Positions 11,261 to 21,630 are shown, counted from the first letter of the stretch. The stretch is 64,000 nucleotides of DNA from Pseudo-nitzschia pungens (GCA_037355855.1 CM074762.1:2914001-2978000), one strand, 5' to 3'. Numbers and translations: made by a program. Notes: a model not told the origin generated them from the sequence alone.

Positions 11261-11803
11261 ATGTTCCCGAACGCATTCCCAAGATTGGCAGCAGCGTGGT
11301 CGCTGCTAGTGCTGTTGCTGCTGTCGTTTCCGTTTCCGGGAGAGGCGCTCGGGCCCCGAGCAGCGAGCGATTTGCCGTATTCGCTGGGGGTGAGGGATTC
11401 CCTCATGATCGCGCATTCCTTCCACGGCCACCCGTCTTTCGGACCGGCCGGTGGCATGCACGGAGCCACGTACACGTGCGACGTCGACTTTCTCTCGGGA
11501 GACCTGCACCCGGAGACGAACTGGGTCATCGACATCGGCAAGGCCCTGGACATTCTGGGCAGGGTCCTGTCCCGGTACAACCTCAAGAACCTGGACGAGG
11601 TCTTTCCGGACAAGACCATGACGACCACCGAGTTCATGTGCAAGCAAATACACGACGACATTCGCGAATTGCTCGAAACCGAATGCAAGGAATTCGAGGG
11701 TGCGGTGCGCATCAAGCTGTTCGAGTCGCACAAGGCCTGGGCGACCTACACGGGTCCGGTCGTTTCGGCGGGATCGGAGGAGGAGACCGACGAGCAGGAA
11801 TAG
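11261..11803 (+). CDS. 6-pyruvoyl-tetrahydropterin synthase family protein, secretory N-terminus
   Basis: A 180-residue protein. After a hydrophobic leader (WSLLVLLLLSFPFPGEALG) it shows MIAHSF, FGPAGGMHGATY, WVIDIGKALDIL, YNLKNLDEVFP and MTTTEFMCKQI. These follow the order of the PTPS/QueD fold: the zinc His region, the D-x-G helix, the LN...LD strand and the TxE substrate-binding segment. The usual HGHxY zinc motif reads HGATY, so one canonical His is replaced by Ala. From recall, a bacterial subgroup annotated as 6-carboxytetrahydropterin synthase shares the HGATY and TTTEFLA pattern, so this may be a distinct, possibly bacterial-derived branch. The substrate is unknown. The leader suggests an ER, plastid or secreted location. 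The Glu-rich tail is short. Confidence 0.65.
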   Translation: MFPNAFPRLAAAWSLLVLLLLSFPFPGEALGPRAASDLPYSLGVRDSLMIAHSFHGHPSFGPAGGMHGATYTCDVDFLSGDLHPETNWVIDIGKALDILGRVLSRYNLKNLDEVFPDKTMTTTEFMCKQIHDDIRELLETECKEFEGAVRIKLFESHKAWATYTGPVVSAGSEEETDEQE

Positions 11804-12142
11804 GAACGGGAGCAGGACAACGACGACCACGACGTCGACGAGTACGAGTCGATGCAGGAATTCGACGAGGAAGCGATTTCGAGATGGAGGTTGTTTCCAC
11901 AAAACCGTGACTGGTATGTATGAATACGTACCAGTACCGTACCACGTGCAATAGTAGTTTCGAATCAATCGGTTAGCACTATGTACGCATGTATCCATGA
12001 ATGGATGTAATGTATTCTCTAGTTTCCACAACATTGCAAATGAATCATCCGTCGGTTCCGATACTTCGTTGGTGTTGGTCTTGGTTGGGTGCCGCAGTCC
12101 CATCTGCGCACGCTCTCGCTCACTGATTCCGCACACACGCAT
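11804..12142. other. Spacer between convergent PTPS-family and Era genes
   Basis: 339 bases holding the 3' UTRs of two converging genes. No other signal is seen. Confidence 0.4.
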
Positions 12143-13534
12143 CTACTCGAAGACCGATTGGCTGACCTCGCCGAGATTGTATTCCGCGCCGCTGTCCCCC
12201 CGCCGCTGCTTGGACCTGCTGAGCTTGACGTGGAGGTGCAGGGCGACGTCGCACCCAAAGAGCTTCTCCAGGTCGCGCCTGGCGCTCTCCCGGATCCGCT
12301 CGAGCGTCTTTCCGCCGCCGCTCCCGAGCACCAGTTTCTGATGGCTCTTGGTAAAGACGACCAGGTCCTGGTGGATGACCACGCCCGCGCCCGCGCCCCC
12401 CTTGCTCGGGATCCTCCGAAAAAGCCGGTTCACCTGCTTGACGGAGTGGGGGACCTCCCTGTGCGTCGATCGGTAGATCTTTTCGCGGATCACCTCCTGG
12501 ACCTGCTCGAGCGTCGTCATGTTGGTGGCCCTCCCGGGTTGGACCGGCCACTCGCGGGAGGGAGTGGCGAGATCCAGCAGGTGTTCCAGGAGGTCGTCGG
12601 TTCCGTCCTTCTTGAGGGCCGAGACGTAAAAGACGATCGGCGACTCCTCCATTTGCGCGTCAAAGTCAAACTCCCGGCCCTCTTGCCGGAAGCGATCCCG
12701 CAGGCAGGCGTCGGCAATCTCTCCGACCTCCATGGCCAGATCGATGAGGTCGGTTTTGGGCTTGACCAGGTCCACCTTGTTCAAAACAATGGCAAACTTG
12801 CTCTTGTCGCTGGGGTTTTTCTTGTTGCTGCTGTTGTCGTCGTCGTCGTTGGTATTGGTGGTGGTGGTAGTCTCCGGATTGGAAGCGTCGTTGTCACCGA
12901 TAGTGTCGTCGCCATCGCTATCGCCGTCGTCGTCGCTGCAGTCCTCGATTCGGCCCCCGGAATTGATGGCGCCGACCATGAGCTGCACGAGGGCGTGCCG
13001 GTAGTTGTCGGACAGCTTCCGCGCCGAGTCCAAGACCAACAGCGTAAAGTCCACGTCCTGCATCTCGGAGGCGGCCGTGGCGATGAGGTCCCGGTCCAGT
13101 CGTTCCTCCTTGGCGTTTTCGATCCTCAGAAATCCCGGAGTGTCCTTGAAGACGATCTGCGTGTTTCCGACGGTCCTGGCGCCCAGGAGGTCGGACCGGG
13201 TGGTGTGCCGCTTCCGCGAAACGGCGGCGATCGGAGACAGGGTGAGTGCGTTGACCAGCTGGGATTTTCCGGCGTTGGGCGGTCCGACGATGGCGACGTC
13301 GAGGCGTTTTTTGGTTCGGGAGGCGAGCTCGGGGGGAGGCGGCGATCCTTCTCGACCCGACGACGATGCGGAGCGCGTTGCGCGAGAGGAGACGCGGGCT
13401 TCCGGAAAGCGCGGGCAACCGTTGCTGCCATTCGGAACCGAACCGCGAGTTCCGAGGGCTGTTCGATTCGGGTACCGGTACCGCCGGAGCGCGAGAGAGG
13501 CTTCCCGGACGGTTGCTCCGATGAGGGTTCTCAT
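12143..13534 (-). CDS. Era-type GTPase, organellar
   Basis: Era GTPases bind the 3' end of small-subunit rRNA and assist 30S-type ribosome assembly; eukaryotic versions act in mitochondria or plastids. The 463-residue product has an approximately 75-residue basic, Ser/Arg-rich presequence starting MRTLIGATVREASLALRRYR. Then come G1 GPPNAGKS, G2 region RHTTRSDLLG, G3 DTPG, G4 NKVD and the G5-like VSALK. The C-terminal KH domain shows the GxxG-type loop in LGSGGGKTLERIRESARRDL followed by LHLHVKL. An Asp/Asn/Thr-rich insertion of about 35 residues, encoded by GTC repeats, sits between G3 and G4. A short ATCA/GATG-type repeat lies just upstream of the ATG. A mitochondrial or plastid location is inferred from the presequence only. 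Confidence 0.85.
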   Translation of the reverse strand: MRTLIGATVREASLALRRYRYPNRTALGTRGSVPNGSNGCPRFPEARVSSRATRSASSSGREGSPPPPELASRTKKRLDVAIVGPPNAGKSQLVNALTLSPIAAVSRKRHTTRSDLLGARTVGNTQIVFKDTPGFLRIENAKEERLDRDLIATAASEMQDVDFTLLVLDSARKLSDNYRHALVQLMVGAINSGGRIEDCSDDDGDSDGDDTIGDNDASNPETTTTTNTNDDDDNSSNKKNPSDKSKFAIVLNKVDLVKPKTDLIDLAMEVGEIADACLRDRFRQEGREFDFDAQMEESPIVFYVSALKKDGTDDLLEHLLDLATPSREWPVQPGRATNMTTLEQVQEVIREKIYRSTHREVPHSVKQVNRLFRRIPSKGGAGAGVVIHQDLVVFTKSHQKLVLGSGGGKTLERIRESARRDLEKLFGCDVALHLHVKLSRSKQRRGDSGAEYNLGEVSQSVFE

Positions 13535-14112
13535 GATTGATGGATTGATGGATTGATTCTGTTCGTGCCGGTTCGGGTGGACGACATTTACTCGTACGGT
13601 GCGTGCAGCCGACCTGCAATAGAACGGCTTTTGCGAATGCTCGGTAGAACCGGTTGCCTTTCTTTTTGTTCTGCTTTGGGCGTGGTTTGACGAGACTTCG
13701 AACACTTTCAATCCGAGTCAAGAGGAAAATGGGACATCACCATCGTCAAAAACCGTTCTGCATGACAAAGAGGAGGAATCAAAACACCAAACACGACATC
13801 GTGCAAAGATGAGATGGACAGATGGACAGACGGAGGAAGCAGTCGTGTTTGAGTCATGGATCTAATCCCGGTTTTTGTTGACACAATTGGTTTTTGCTTC
13901 TCACTTTTTTCTCTCGTCTCGGCAACAACGGTGAAGAATGAAGGGCGGTGAACAAATAATCACAATGATGGATCCCAATGCTCCTTCATCAGGAAGCGTT
14001 GCCTTTTGCAGATTGTTTCTGTACTTCTTCTCCCAATACAGTAGAGTACTATAGCACCATACATCACGTCATCTCCGACCAAAATCAACACGTCATACGA
14101 AAAATTCTCGCC
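13535..14112. other. Divergent spacer Era / uncharacterised gene
   Basis: 578 bases between divergent genes. It has an ATTGATGG repeat near the Era start and a GATGGACA repeat at about 13810-13830. An in-frame ATG at 13978 could extend the downstream protein by 45 residues. No separate gene is seen. Confidence 0.35.
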
Positions 14113-15198
14113 ATGCCACAAGTCTACGACCCCGCCATCGAGGGAGGAGGAAAGGGGTTTCGATCGCGTCGCCGACGAAAGAGAAAGATCTCCGCGGGAG
14201 ACGTGAACGGTGTCGCAGAGGCTCCTTCGTCGGCTTCTTCCAAGCAGCGAGGGCGGGCCCAAACACCGGACATTTCGAAACAACAGAATCCAAATCCAAA
14301 TCCAAATCCAAATCCAATTCCCAACGATCCGAGCTACAGTCGCAGTCGCAGTCGCACCAAAAACCAACCGCGCGGCCAAGCCACCAAAGACGACCCGCTG
14401 GAGTTTTGCGACGAGCGCGCTCTCAATGCAACGGCAACGGAAACCGATCCATCGTTCTCATCCGCGCTTCCGGTCCACGATCGCGTCGAACCTTCCGAGC
14501 ACAAACGCAACGACGACGTCCCAAGACTACCAATGGCGTTGTCCCCATCCGTGACAGGAAGTTTGAATGCGAATGAAGGTGAAAGCGAAATTGGAAGCGA
14601 AATCGAAAGCGAAATCGAAAATCCCACGGAATCTGGCGTTTCACCCCGCTGCCGCTGCGCCATCGCGATCGCGATCGACACGCGGTGCCTCGATACCCCC
14701 GACGGGAGGGACGAGTCCGAGGACTTTCGAAAGGGGGTGAACCATTTTCTGCGGTCGACCGCTCGCCGGCGAGGCTTCTCGGTGTGCAACGTGGCATGGA
14801 CCGGCGGAACCCACTCCACGGATCTCCGACACGGAGTGGGGAATCGGGGGAGTGGCAAGGTGCCGCGCGGTCTCTCGAACACCAACGCCCAAAACAAAAG
14901 CAATACCAAAAGCTACACAAAAAGCAACACCAACAGCTGCAGCGGCGTCCGGATCCGCTCCGAATCCATTCGCAACGAAACCGCCCTGGACGAGATTCTG
15001 TCTACCGAGGTTTGCGGGGCGCCCATCCGGCCGCCCATCAACCACGGGAACACGAAAAACAGATCGGTGGTTCGTCTCCCCAAGGGGCTCATGGCGAATG
15101 CCACCTGGACCATATTTGGAAACCTCGGTACGTTTCGCAGTGCGGTGCGGTGCGGTGCGGTGCAGTGCATGGCGATTCAGTGGATTGGAGAGGAGTGA
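14113..15198 (+). CDS. Uncharacterised basic, low-complexity protein (possibly a 5' exon)
   Basis: I do not recognise this protein. From the ATG at 14113 (another in-frame ATG is at 13978) it has an Arg/Lys-rich N-terminus and an Asn-Pro hexanucleotide-repeat tract at about 14285-14325. A Glu/Ser repeat follows, then a short ordered segment RCRCAIAIAIDTRC. The frame ends in a run of GTGCG repeats that looks non-coding. A good donor GTACGT at 15128 suggests splicing there, so the true exon may end at 15127 and join the ORF at 15503. I could not find an acceptor that is both strong and in frame. An acceptor after 15386 would keep phase but has a weak consensus. Confidence 0.4.
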   Translation: MPQVYDPAIEGGGKGFRSRRRRKRKISAGDVNGVAEAPSSASSKQRGRAQTPDISKQQNPNPNPNPNPIPNDPSYSRSRSRTKNQPRGQATKDDPLEFCDERALNATATETDPSFSSALPVHDRVEPSEHKRNDDVPRLPMALSPSVTGSLNANEGESEIGSEIESEIENPTESGVSPRCRCAIAIAIDTRCLDTPDGRDESEDFRKGVNHFLRSTARRRGFSVCNVAWTGGTHSTDLRHGVGNRGSGKVPRGLSNTNAQNKSNTKSYTKSNTNSCSGVRIRSESIRNETALDEILSTEVCGAPIRPPINHGNTKNRSVVRLPKGLMANATWTIFGNLGTFRSAVRCGAVQCMAIQWIGEE

Positions 15199-15502
15199 AA
15201 TGGTGTGACATGCCGGTTCGATGCCATTCCTAGTAGAACCCTATACAGTTAAGAATAACTTCATTTCCGACGGTGGGTTGCTTGATTGATTTGCTTTTCA
15301 CCGACCAAAGACGCTCACAGATGAGACGAATGCACGAATCTGGTTTTTTTTTGTTTTGCTTTATTTTTTTGGTGGTGCACCCAAAGTCGATGCTCTCTGC
15401 GATGATTGCAGCCCGACTAGTACTGTTCACAGCAGTACTACCAGAAACGACCGAACAATCACCCCGCTACGGAATGTGGACGACAAGACGCCACCTGCGA
15501 CG

Positions 15503-15745
15503 ATGAGAATCGTCATTTTTACCAGCTATACCTCGGCGTTTCTGGACAGCAGCACGAAAGGGCACCAACGGGGCATCGACGCCTTTTGGACACGAGTGCA
15601 AGAACGACTCCGAGACGAGCACCGAGTAGTCCGGAGCATCGAAATCGTAGTGGTCGCGGGAGAGACCGACGTTTGTTTGGTCGATGCCACTCGTGGTAGC
15701 AACGAGCAAGGCACTGACACGGAACACGAGCGTGTCCACAACAAC

Positions 15746-15777
<32 letters not shown>

Positions 15778-17491
15778 GAGTCACGAGCATGGCCCGGAAA
15801 CCATCGTCCGATCGATGGCCCGATACCTCGAGCGCAAGGCCGAAAACGACTTTGACGCGAACCGGAGCCGCATCCGCTTCGATCCCGGGTTTGCCGAACG
15901 GTATTCCCGCGTCGAGGTCGCATTGTCCGTCATCGAAGGCAGCGCGACGCGCGGCGCAACTCTCGGTTTTCGGTCGCTGTGCCAGCAATGGTCGCGGGAT
16001 GCGTGCTCTCGCATGCTCGTGGAAGCGGCAACCGCGGCGAGAACGAGAACGAGAACGAAAACAAGAACAAGAACAAAAACAAGAACAACAGCAAAACACT
16101 CCACCAGCGCCGGTTCTTCGTCGTCGTGCAATCCAACGGTGTCCTTCCGATTGCCCGAAACGGCCGAATTCGATGCGTGCGAGCTCTCCTTTCGTGCCTG
16201 CTACAAGCACGTCCCCTTTCGACTGGATTCGATCCTTGCCAAGCGATTGTTTGCCGATCTGGAGTGGTTGGGCAGCGGCAAGGCCGAGCTGGAAATCCTC
16301 CGGCTCGTGCCCATGGAGTCCATCGACGCGTCCCTTCTCTACGGGGTGGCCATTGGGCTCCGAGCGGCGGCCACGCCTCACGCCACTTCGAACGGGGACG
16401 ATCGCGGCAACGATCACGATCGGGACGAAACAGCCCTCCTGGTTCACTCCCTCCTGACCCACTTGGCGACCAGGGACTGCGCCCTCCTGGTCGCTTCGAC
16501 GGACGCGGTCGAACCGAGCGCGCGAGTGGTGGGCGGCAGGCGTGGCGGTGCCAGCGACGATGCGGGCGGCGAGGGACTCTTTCGCACACCGGGGGAAGCC
16601 CAGTACTTTTTGTTCATGCCCGAGTTTGTCCTCTCCCGGAAGGGACCGGCCTCCCCCGGAACCGCCGTGCTCCATAGGGTGGCGGTCGCGGATCACATCC
16701 TGGAAGAAACCACCGCCGAGGACGTTTGGGGGACGACCTCCCCGTCCGGGATCGGCGCGTGTCGAAACTCGCCCGACACACCCGTGTGGTCGCGGAATCC
16801 GTTTTCGGAGTACGTCGAAGCGTCTCTGGATCGACTCGCGTGTTCGTCGTGGAACCCCTGGTTTCCGGACGTGTTGCGAGCGCGCGCTGAGAATACTAGT
16901 AGGAGACCGTCGGGCGAGAACGATTCCACCAAACGGTGCGTTGCCGGGAAAGAAAACGCGTTTTCGGACGACGGTTGCAAGGATCGTCCTGCCTCTCGCG
17001 ACGAGGGCAAATCGGAACCATCCGCAACGTCGGAGACCAAGCCATCGATAGATGACGATCTAGGTGGGGGCGACCAGGTGTGGACAGATGAATCGGGGGT
17101 TGGTTCGCTTGTTGTCCGGGCATTGGTAATGGAAGATTCGGATGAAATGAATGCCAAGGATCTCGATCGTGTTGTGGGTTCTGCCGAAAGCGACAGCAGA
17201 AATGGGGGTGCCTTTTCGGACAAAACCGAGGAACAGCGTGGCAACGTGGCAGTAAGCGACAAAAGTGCAGGCAATCTGCGGACACATCATGGTACCTTGG
17301 CAACCGATAATCCACGTTCTCGACGCCAAGAAGACATCAATGAGAGAGGAAACAATTTGGAGACTCGTCTCGAATCGGACTCGAATCCAAGTGATTGCAG
17401 TTCTCTTGGGAGTTCCTTTGAGGACTCCGACGATTGTTCCTCGAGTAGTGATGCCGAATCGGGGACCTTTCATTATGGACGCATTCGGTGA
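15503..17491 (+). CDS. Uncharacterised protein, possible M1AP-like
   Basis: A 662-residue product from the first ATG (MRIVIFTSYTSAF); the frame is open upstream to about 15356 without ATG. The N-terminal strand looks like a von Willebrand/Rossmann-type start. It is followed by Asn and Thr/Arg repeat tracts (15739-15777 and 16037-16095). A folded central part contains ILRLVPMESIDASLLYGV, LLVHSLLTHLATRDCALLVAS, AQYFLFMP and HRVAVADHILEE. The order and spacing of these segments recall meiosis-1-associated protein M1AP (YGLPFILRP, CHSLLKREWLLLAKG, TFYVIMP), but this is a memory-based comparison. The acidic, Ser-rich C-terminal third is probably disordered. It may be the second exon of the preceding gene. 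Confidence 0.45.
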
Positions 17492-18241
17492 TCGCATTGA
17501 AATTTCAACAGGCCTTGAAAGGCAGGTTTCTTGGAATGGGTCTGAGAAAAACGGCATCGCAATATCGAGAAACGCCCAGCCAGTAACGCAAATAGAATTC
17601 TCAGTTGACCTTATACTACTCAAATTGATTGAGAAACTAAATTACACTATCTACCAAAACCTGGCCTAGTATTTGTGAAAAAACCACAATCGGTTTGCAG
17701 CAGAAAAAGAGGACTTATGTTTTTTCAATCCATCAAAATTGAAATCACCACCACTCTCTCCTCTCTCCTCCCTCCCCCCCCCCTCTGATTTAAAAGACGG
17801 ATGAACCAAGGAAACTTATCATGCTAATACCAGTATGATCATGTTTCCAACGACAAATAGTATGCTATTCTTTCGGTATGCAAAAAATAATAATATTATG
17901 ATAATACCGGTATGCCATGAAAAGATTTCAGACGATGTACGACAACTTAGTTTGCTGGCTATCCCGGAGAAAGCTACTAGCTGGATCAAAAAAAATTGAT
18001 TCCATGCTTATTGTCCATTGTATTTAGATACTTGGACTATGTATGTAAGGTATCTTACCGTCATTGGATGCAACTGACGATTGAGAACGGATGTTCTCTT
18101 ATCCAACATCGACAACATCGTGATCAATAGCACTTGGCATCGGTGTTGGCACGTTGAAATTGGAGATTCGTTGCTATATCATCTCCAACGAGCGCTCATC
18201 ACGGCTATCCCCATTTCCCTCGAGTTTTGATATCTACAACA
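17492..18241. other. Intergenic region
   Basis: 750 bases, more AT-rich than its flanks. It contains a polypyrimidine run at about 17751-17789 and repeated AATACC(A/G)GTATG-like short palindromic pieces between 17823 and 17915. No supported gene is seen. It probably serves as terminator of the upstream gene and promoter of the gene at 18242. Confidence 0.4.
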
Positions 18242-19386
18242 ATGAAAGGAGCAGGTATGCAACAACAGCGACTCTCGCTTTCCAGTCTTTTGCTATGGCT
18301 TTGGGTAGGATCACAATCGGTACTGTCCCTGACGACCAATAGCAACAAAGCTACACGACGCGATTTTGTCAACACCGCAATCATTGGTACAGCTGGACTC
18401 CTGGAATCATCGTTTCCGAGGGTGTCATTCGCCTCCGAAACAGAGGATCCCGGAAACCAGCTCCCATTTTGCGTCATTGGGGCAAATGGAAAAACTGGAA
18501 CGAAATGTGTCCAAGACATTTTGAGCAGAGGGATGCCTGTGAAAGCAACCTCTCGGGGTGGAATTTATTACGAGGCCGAGGGATCCGAAACCAAGAACCC
18601 TCTCTTGTTGCCTACTGTCTGTGATGTCACCATGCCATCAACCATTGATTCCGCAGTGAAGGGGACTCGCGCAGTTATTTTTGCAGCCTCTGCTTCTAAA
18701 CAAGGTGGAACACCATCCGAAGGTGAGATTGGTGAATCGAATCACAAAAGTTATTGGCATCGTGGATAGCTCATGTTTGTGTTGCAATCAAAATCACTTC
18801 GTTTGCCCCTTAACCTGTCCTTCGATTCTTTGCACCCGCAGTCGACAACATTGGGTTGAAGAACGTTGCCGAGGCTTGCATCGCGAACAAGATTCCACAC
18901 CTCGTCATCGTTTCCAGCGGAGGTGTCAGCAAACCAGACTCCCCGGTCTACAAGTTTTTGAACATTTTCGGAGGAATCATGGAGGAGAAAATCAAAGGAG
19001 AGGACACCGTGCGCGCCATGTACGCGGGTCTGAACAAGGACGCGGAGACGCAGGCCCCGACGTACACGATCATCCGACCCGGAGGACTCACGGAAGATCC
19101 GATTCGGGGCGTTTCCGAGGTCGAGCTGAACCAGGGCGATCTGAAATCGGGAAGAATTTCTCGATACGATGTGGCAAAGTTGTGCGTGGAAGCCACTTTT
19201 TATCCCGAGTCGACCGGATCCACAACCTTTGAATGCTACGATGCCGACACCGGCAAGGGACTCGGAAGCGTGGGCGTGAGCAATATTTTGAAGAAGAAGG
19301 CCGACCCATCCGAATTCGTCACGGGCAATGAGCGACGTGGAGACACATACAAGAGTCTGTTTTCGGGCTTGACGAAGGATGCATGA
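18242..19386 (+). CDS. NAD(P)-binding SDR-like (NmrA/atypical) protein with Tat-like plastid presequence
   Basis: Two exons, 18242-18722 and 18842-19386 (341 residues). The 119-base intron starts GTGAGA and ends CCGCAG, phase 1, giving SEVDNIGLKN across the junction. The Rossmann glycine motif is VIGANGKTGTKCV (about residues 78-90). Later segments HLVIVSSGGVS, YTIIRPGGLT and RISRYDVAKLCVEA match atypical SDRs of the NmrA/YwnB type, which often lack the YxxxK pair and act as reductases or chaperones. The N-terminus combines a hydrophobic signal (LSSLLLWLWVGSQSVLSL) with a twin-arginine ATRRDFVNTAIIGTAG and VSFAS, so targeting through complex-plastid membranes to the thylakoid lumen is plausible. 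The substrate is unknown. Confidence 0.75.
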
Positions 19387-19626
19387 GTGGCCACGATCAT
19401 TCACTCCCACCCAACAGTTCCATCATGATGTCTTCTCAAAAAATAGTTGATAGGGATTTGGATCCCTTACATTTTTTCTTTGGAAGCATCGTGAGACCGA
19501 CCTTGGATCGCTATCTAGGCTAATCGTTCGCATAATAGCTAATTTCAAATTTGACTTGGTATCTTAATAGAACGGTAATGAGCGGTTGCTCGGAAAATTA
19601 TAGTTACAGGCAGATAGAGAATACAA
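19387..19626. other. Spacer between convergent SDR and lipase genes
   Basis: 240 bases of 3' UTR sequence for two converging genes; no other signal is seen. Confidence 0.35.
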
Positions 19627-21630
19627 TCAAAATTCGTAAGTCATCCCGAGAATCTCGAAATAAGAGGAGGTAAGGTGATCGGTAAAGCATCGAAGGCCGT
19701 CTATTTCGAGGCGTTGGAAGACGGGACTCGTTCCGGTGGTCTCTACGCAGAGAAGATTACCGGCTCCACTCGAGGCAGCAGAACCGTCGTCGTCGTCGTC
19801 GACATCGTCGAGACCCTCCCCCTCTCCAACGAGCCACGGCTTGTACACGAGCAGGACCTTCCCGGGAACAAAGAGATGCTCCGGCTTGCGCAGCGCCAGG
19901 CTGTCGTGCGCTTCGCGCAGGGTCTCGTCCATTTCCGACGGCGTCATCAACAGCGATCCGCTCGTGCCCTCGGCAATCTTGTTGAAGAATGCCACGCTGG
20001 TGACGGGACCCGTGGGGCTCATGTCCCTCTCGGCCAGTTTGCCCTGGATTTTTCGCAGGCAGGCGAGCGACACGGAGAGATTGGACAGGTTGAGCCTCGA
20101 AATCAGGTCGGCGTTGTTGATGATCGACGTGCAGTAGCTGGTGGCAGCGATCGCCGAGTCGTGATCCAGGACGGGCGGCGCGCCAAAGGCGTAGGCGTGG
20201 ATTTTGCGCCGCCCGGGTTCCGGAACGAGCCCGGGGTATTTGGACCGCAGCAACGTGGCGAGAACGACGGCGGTGCCGCCCCCCAGCGAATGCCCGCAGA
20301 GGACGACGTCGTACCCGCACTCGATCAGGGGAAGCAGATAGGATTCGATCTCGTCGAGGACGTTCCGCGCCGAGATCAAGATGCCCTCGTGGCACCGAAC
20401 GTAGTTGTCGCCGTCGTCGTCGTGGTCTTCCAGCAGGATTCGTTCCTCGTGGCCGCTGATGATCTCAGTGGTTTCGTCGTCGGATCGCGTCACGACGAGG
20501 TTCGGGACCGCTGCCTGTATTTCCACGCGCACCCTGTCGGCGGGGGTGTCGTCGTCGACTACCAGGGGCACCGCGTGTCCGCAGCAATCCGTCAAGAGGT
20601 CCCCGAGGGTGGACGTCCCCCGCAAGCCTATGACGACTCGCCGCTCCGTAGGCGATGTGGCAATGTAGTGTGCGACTCTGCCGGGTCGAATGTCCACCAG
20701 CTTGTGATGCAGAAGCGTAAAATCCCTCTGTTGCAACTTCTCCTCGAGCGTCTTGGGGCAGCAGCAGCACAAAAAGAGAGGCAGACGAGAAGGGTTAGGT
20801 GTTGGAGAAGTTGGCGCTGCCTTGCAGGATACGACGACGGAGCAACACGATGACAGCGCGCATTGTGTCGTGTCGTGTCGTGTCGGGTCGGGTCGGGTCG
20901 AACCAATCCATTCCTTGCAGCATCGATCGCACCGCACACGTACCTCCGAACTCTCGTAGTACGCAAAGGTGGCCAGGCGAAGAGCGTATCGAATGTCGTC
21001 CGTACGAAGGCTCGACAAATCCACCGAATTTCCGGCGGTCTCGTACAGAGAGTCTCGCGTGGTGGTGGATGTCTCGGGAACGATTTCGGACGCGCACGAG
21101 CCGGTGTCGGTACAAGCACCGGAGGAATCGGCATCGTCTTCGTTGTCGTTGTCGTTGTCGTGTTCGTGTTCGCCGGGGCCGTTCCGAATCGGATCGCCGC
21201 CGGCGCGTTCGGTTTCGCCACCACCCTTGCCCGGCAACGAACGGTGCTCCCTGAGTTGCTGCGCCTTGATCTGTCCCGACAACTGAACAAAGGCCAGCAG
21301 CGCGGCGTGGATCTGCGGAATGTCGGTGTCCAGCTCCTGGATTTTCCCGGCCACGTTTTGGAGCTTCTCCACCACCGAATACAAGCCCTCGAGTTCCTCC
21401 TTCGAGACGTCCTCGCGGTTCTTCAGCAGGTTCCGGAAACTGATGTCTTCCCTGACCCAGTCGGGAAGCTTTTGAAAGGCCCAATAAAACACCAGTGCCG
21501 ACAGCGTCGCGGAGGTCACCCCCGGTGAGGTTGCCACGGCCGCGGCGCGGAATGCCAGGTGCTTGGTGGCGGCCACCGCTCCCGGTCCGGCGAGGACGGC
21601 TGCCGGACCTACGAGAAGGGGACCCGGCAT
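19627..21630 (-). CDS. Class 3 lipase / diacylglycerol-lipase-like
   Basis: A predicted serine lipase acting on acylglycerols. Two exons, 21630-20944 and 20751-19627 (603 residues), give YYESSEV-to-TLEEKLQ style continuity. The N-terminal region has a hydrophobic stretch ATLSALVFYWAF and a coiled segment. The lipase domain shows RVAHYIATSP, VVIGLRGTSTLGDLLTD (oxyanion region), CHEGILISARNVL and the nucleophile elbow VVLCGHSLGGGTAVVLA. A later AYAFGAPPVLD supports the fold, as in plant and animal sn1-DAG lipases. The 192-base intron (GTACGT...AAG) has no in-frame stop and is a multiple of three, so a retained form would add 64 low-complexity residues. The start at 21630 is the first ATG before the ordered N-terminus. 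Confidence 0.8.
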   Translation of the reverse strand: MPGPLLVGPAAVLAGPGAVAATKHLAFRAAAVATSPGVTSATLSALVFYWAFQKLPDWVREDISFRNLLKNREDVSKEELEGLYSVVEKLQNVAGKIQELDTDIPQIHAALLAFVQLSGQIKAQQLREHRSLPGKGGGETERAGGDPIRNGPGEHEHDNDNDNEDDADSSGACTDTGSCASEIVPETSTTTRDSLYETAGNSVDLSSLRTDDIRYALRLATFAYYESSEVRVRCDRCCKEWIGSTRPDPTRHDTTQCALSSCCSVVVSCKAAPTSPTPNPSRLPLFLCCCCPKTLEEKLQQRDFTLLHHKLVDIRPGRVAHYIATSPTERRVVIGLRGTSTLGDLLTDCCGHAVPLVVDDDTPADRVRVEIQAAVPNLVVTRSDDETTEIISGHEERILLEDHDDDGDNYVRCHEGILISARNVLDEIESYLLPLIECGYDVVLCGHSLGGGTAVVLATLLRSKYPGLVPEPGRRKIHAYAFGAPPVLDHDSAIAATSYCTSIINNADLISRLNLSNLSVSLACLRKIQGKLAERDMSPTGPVTSVAFFNKIAEGTSGSLLMTPSEMDETLREAHDSLALRKPEHLFVPGKVLLVYKPWLVGEGEGLDDVDDDDDGSAASSGAGNLLCVETTGTSPVFQRLEIDGLRCFTDHLTSSYFEILGMTYEF

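Noticed and set aside
12089..13540. A 483-codon open frame antisense to Era
   Set aside because: The opposite strand carries complete Era G motifs and a KH domain; this frame is a shadow.
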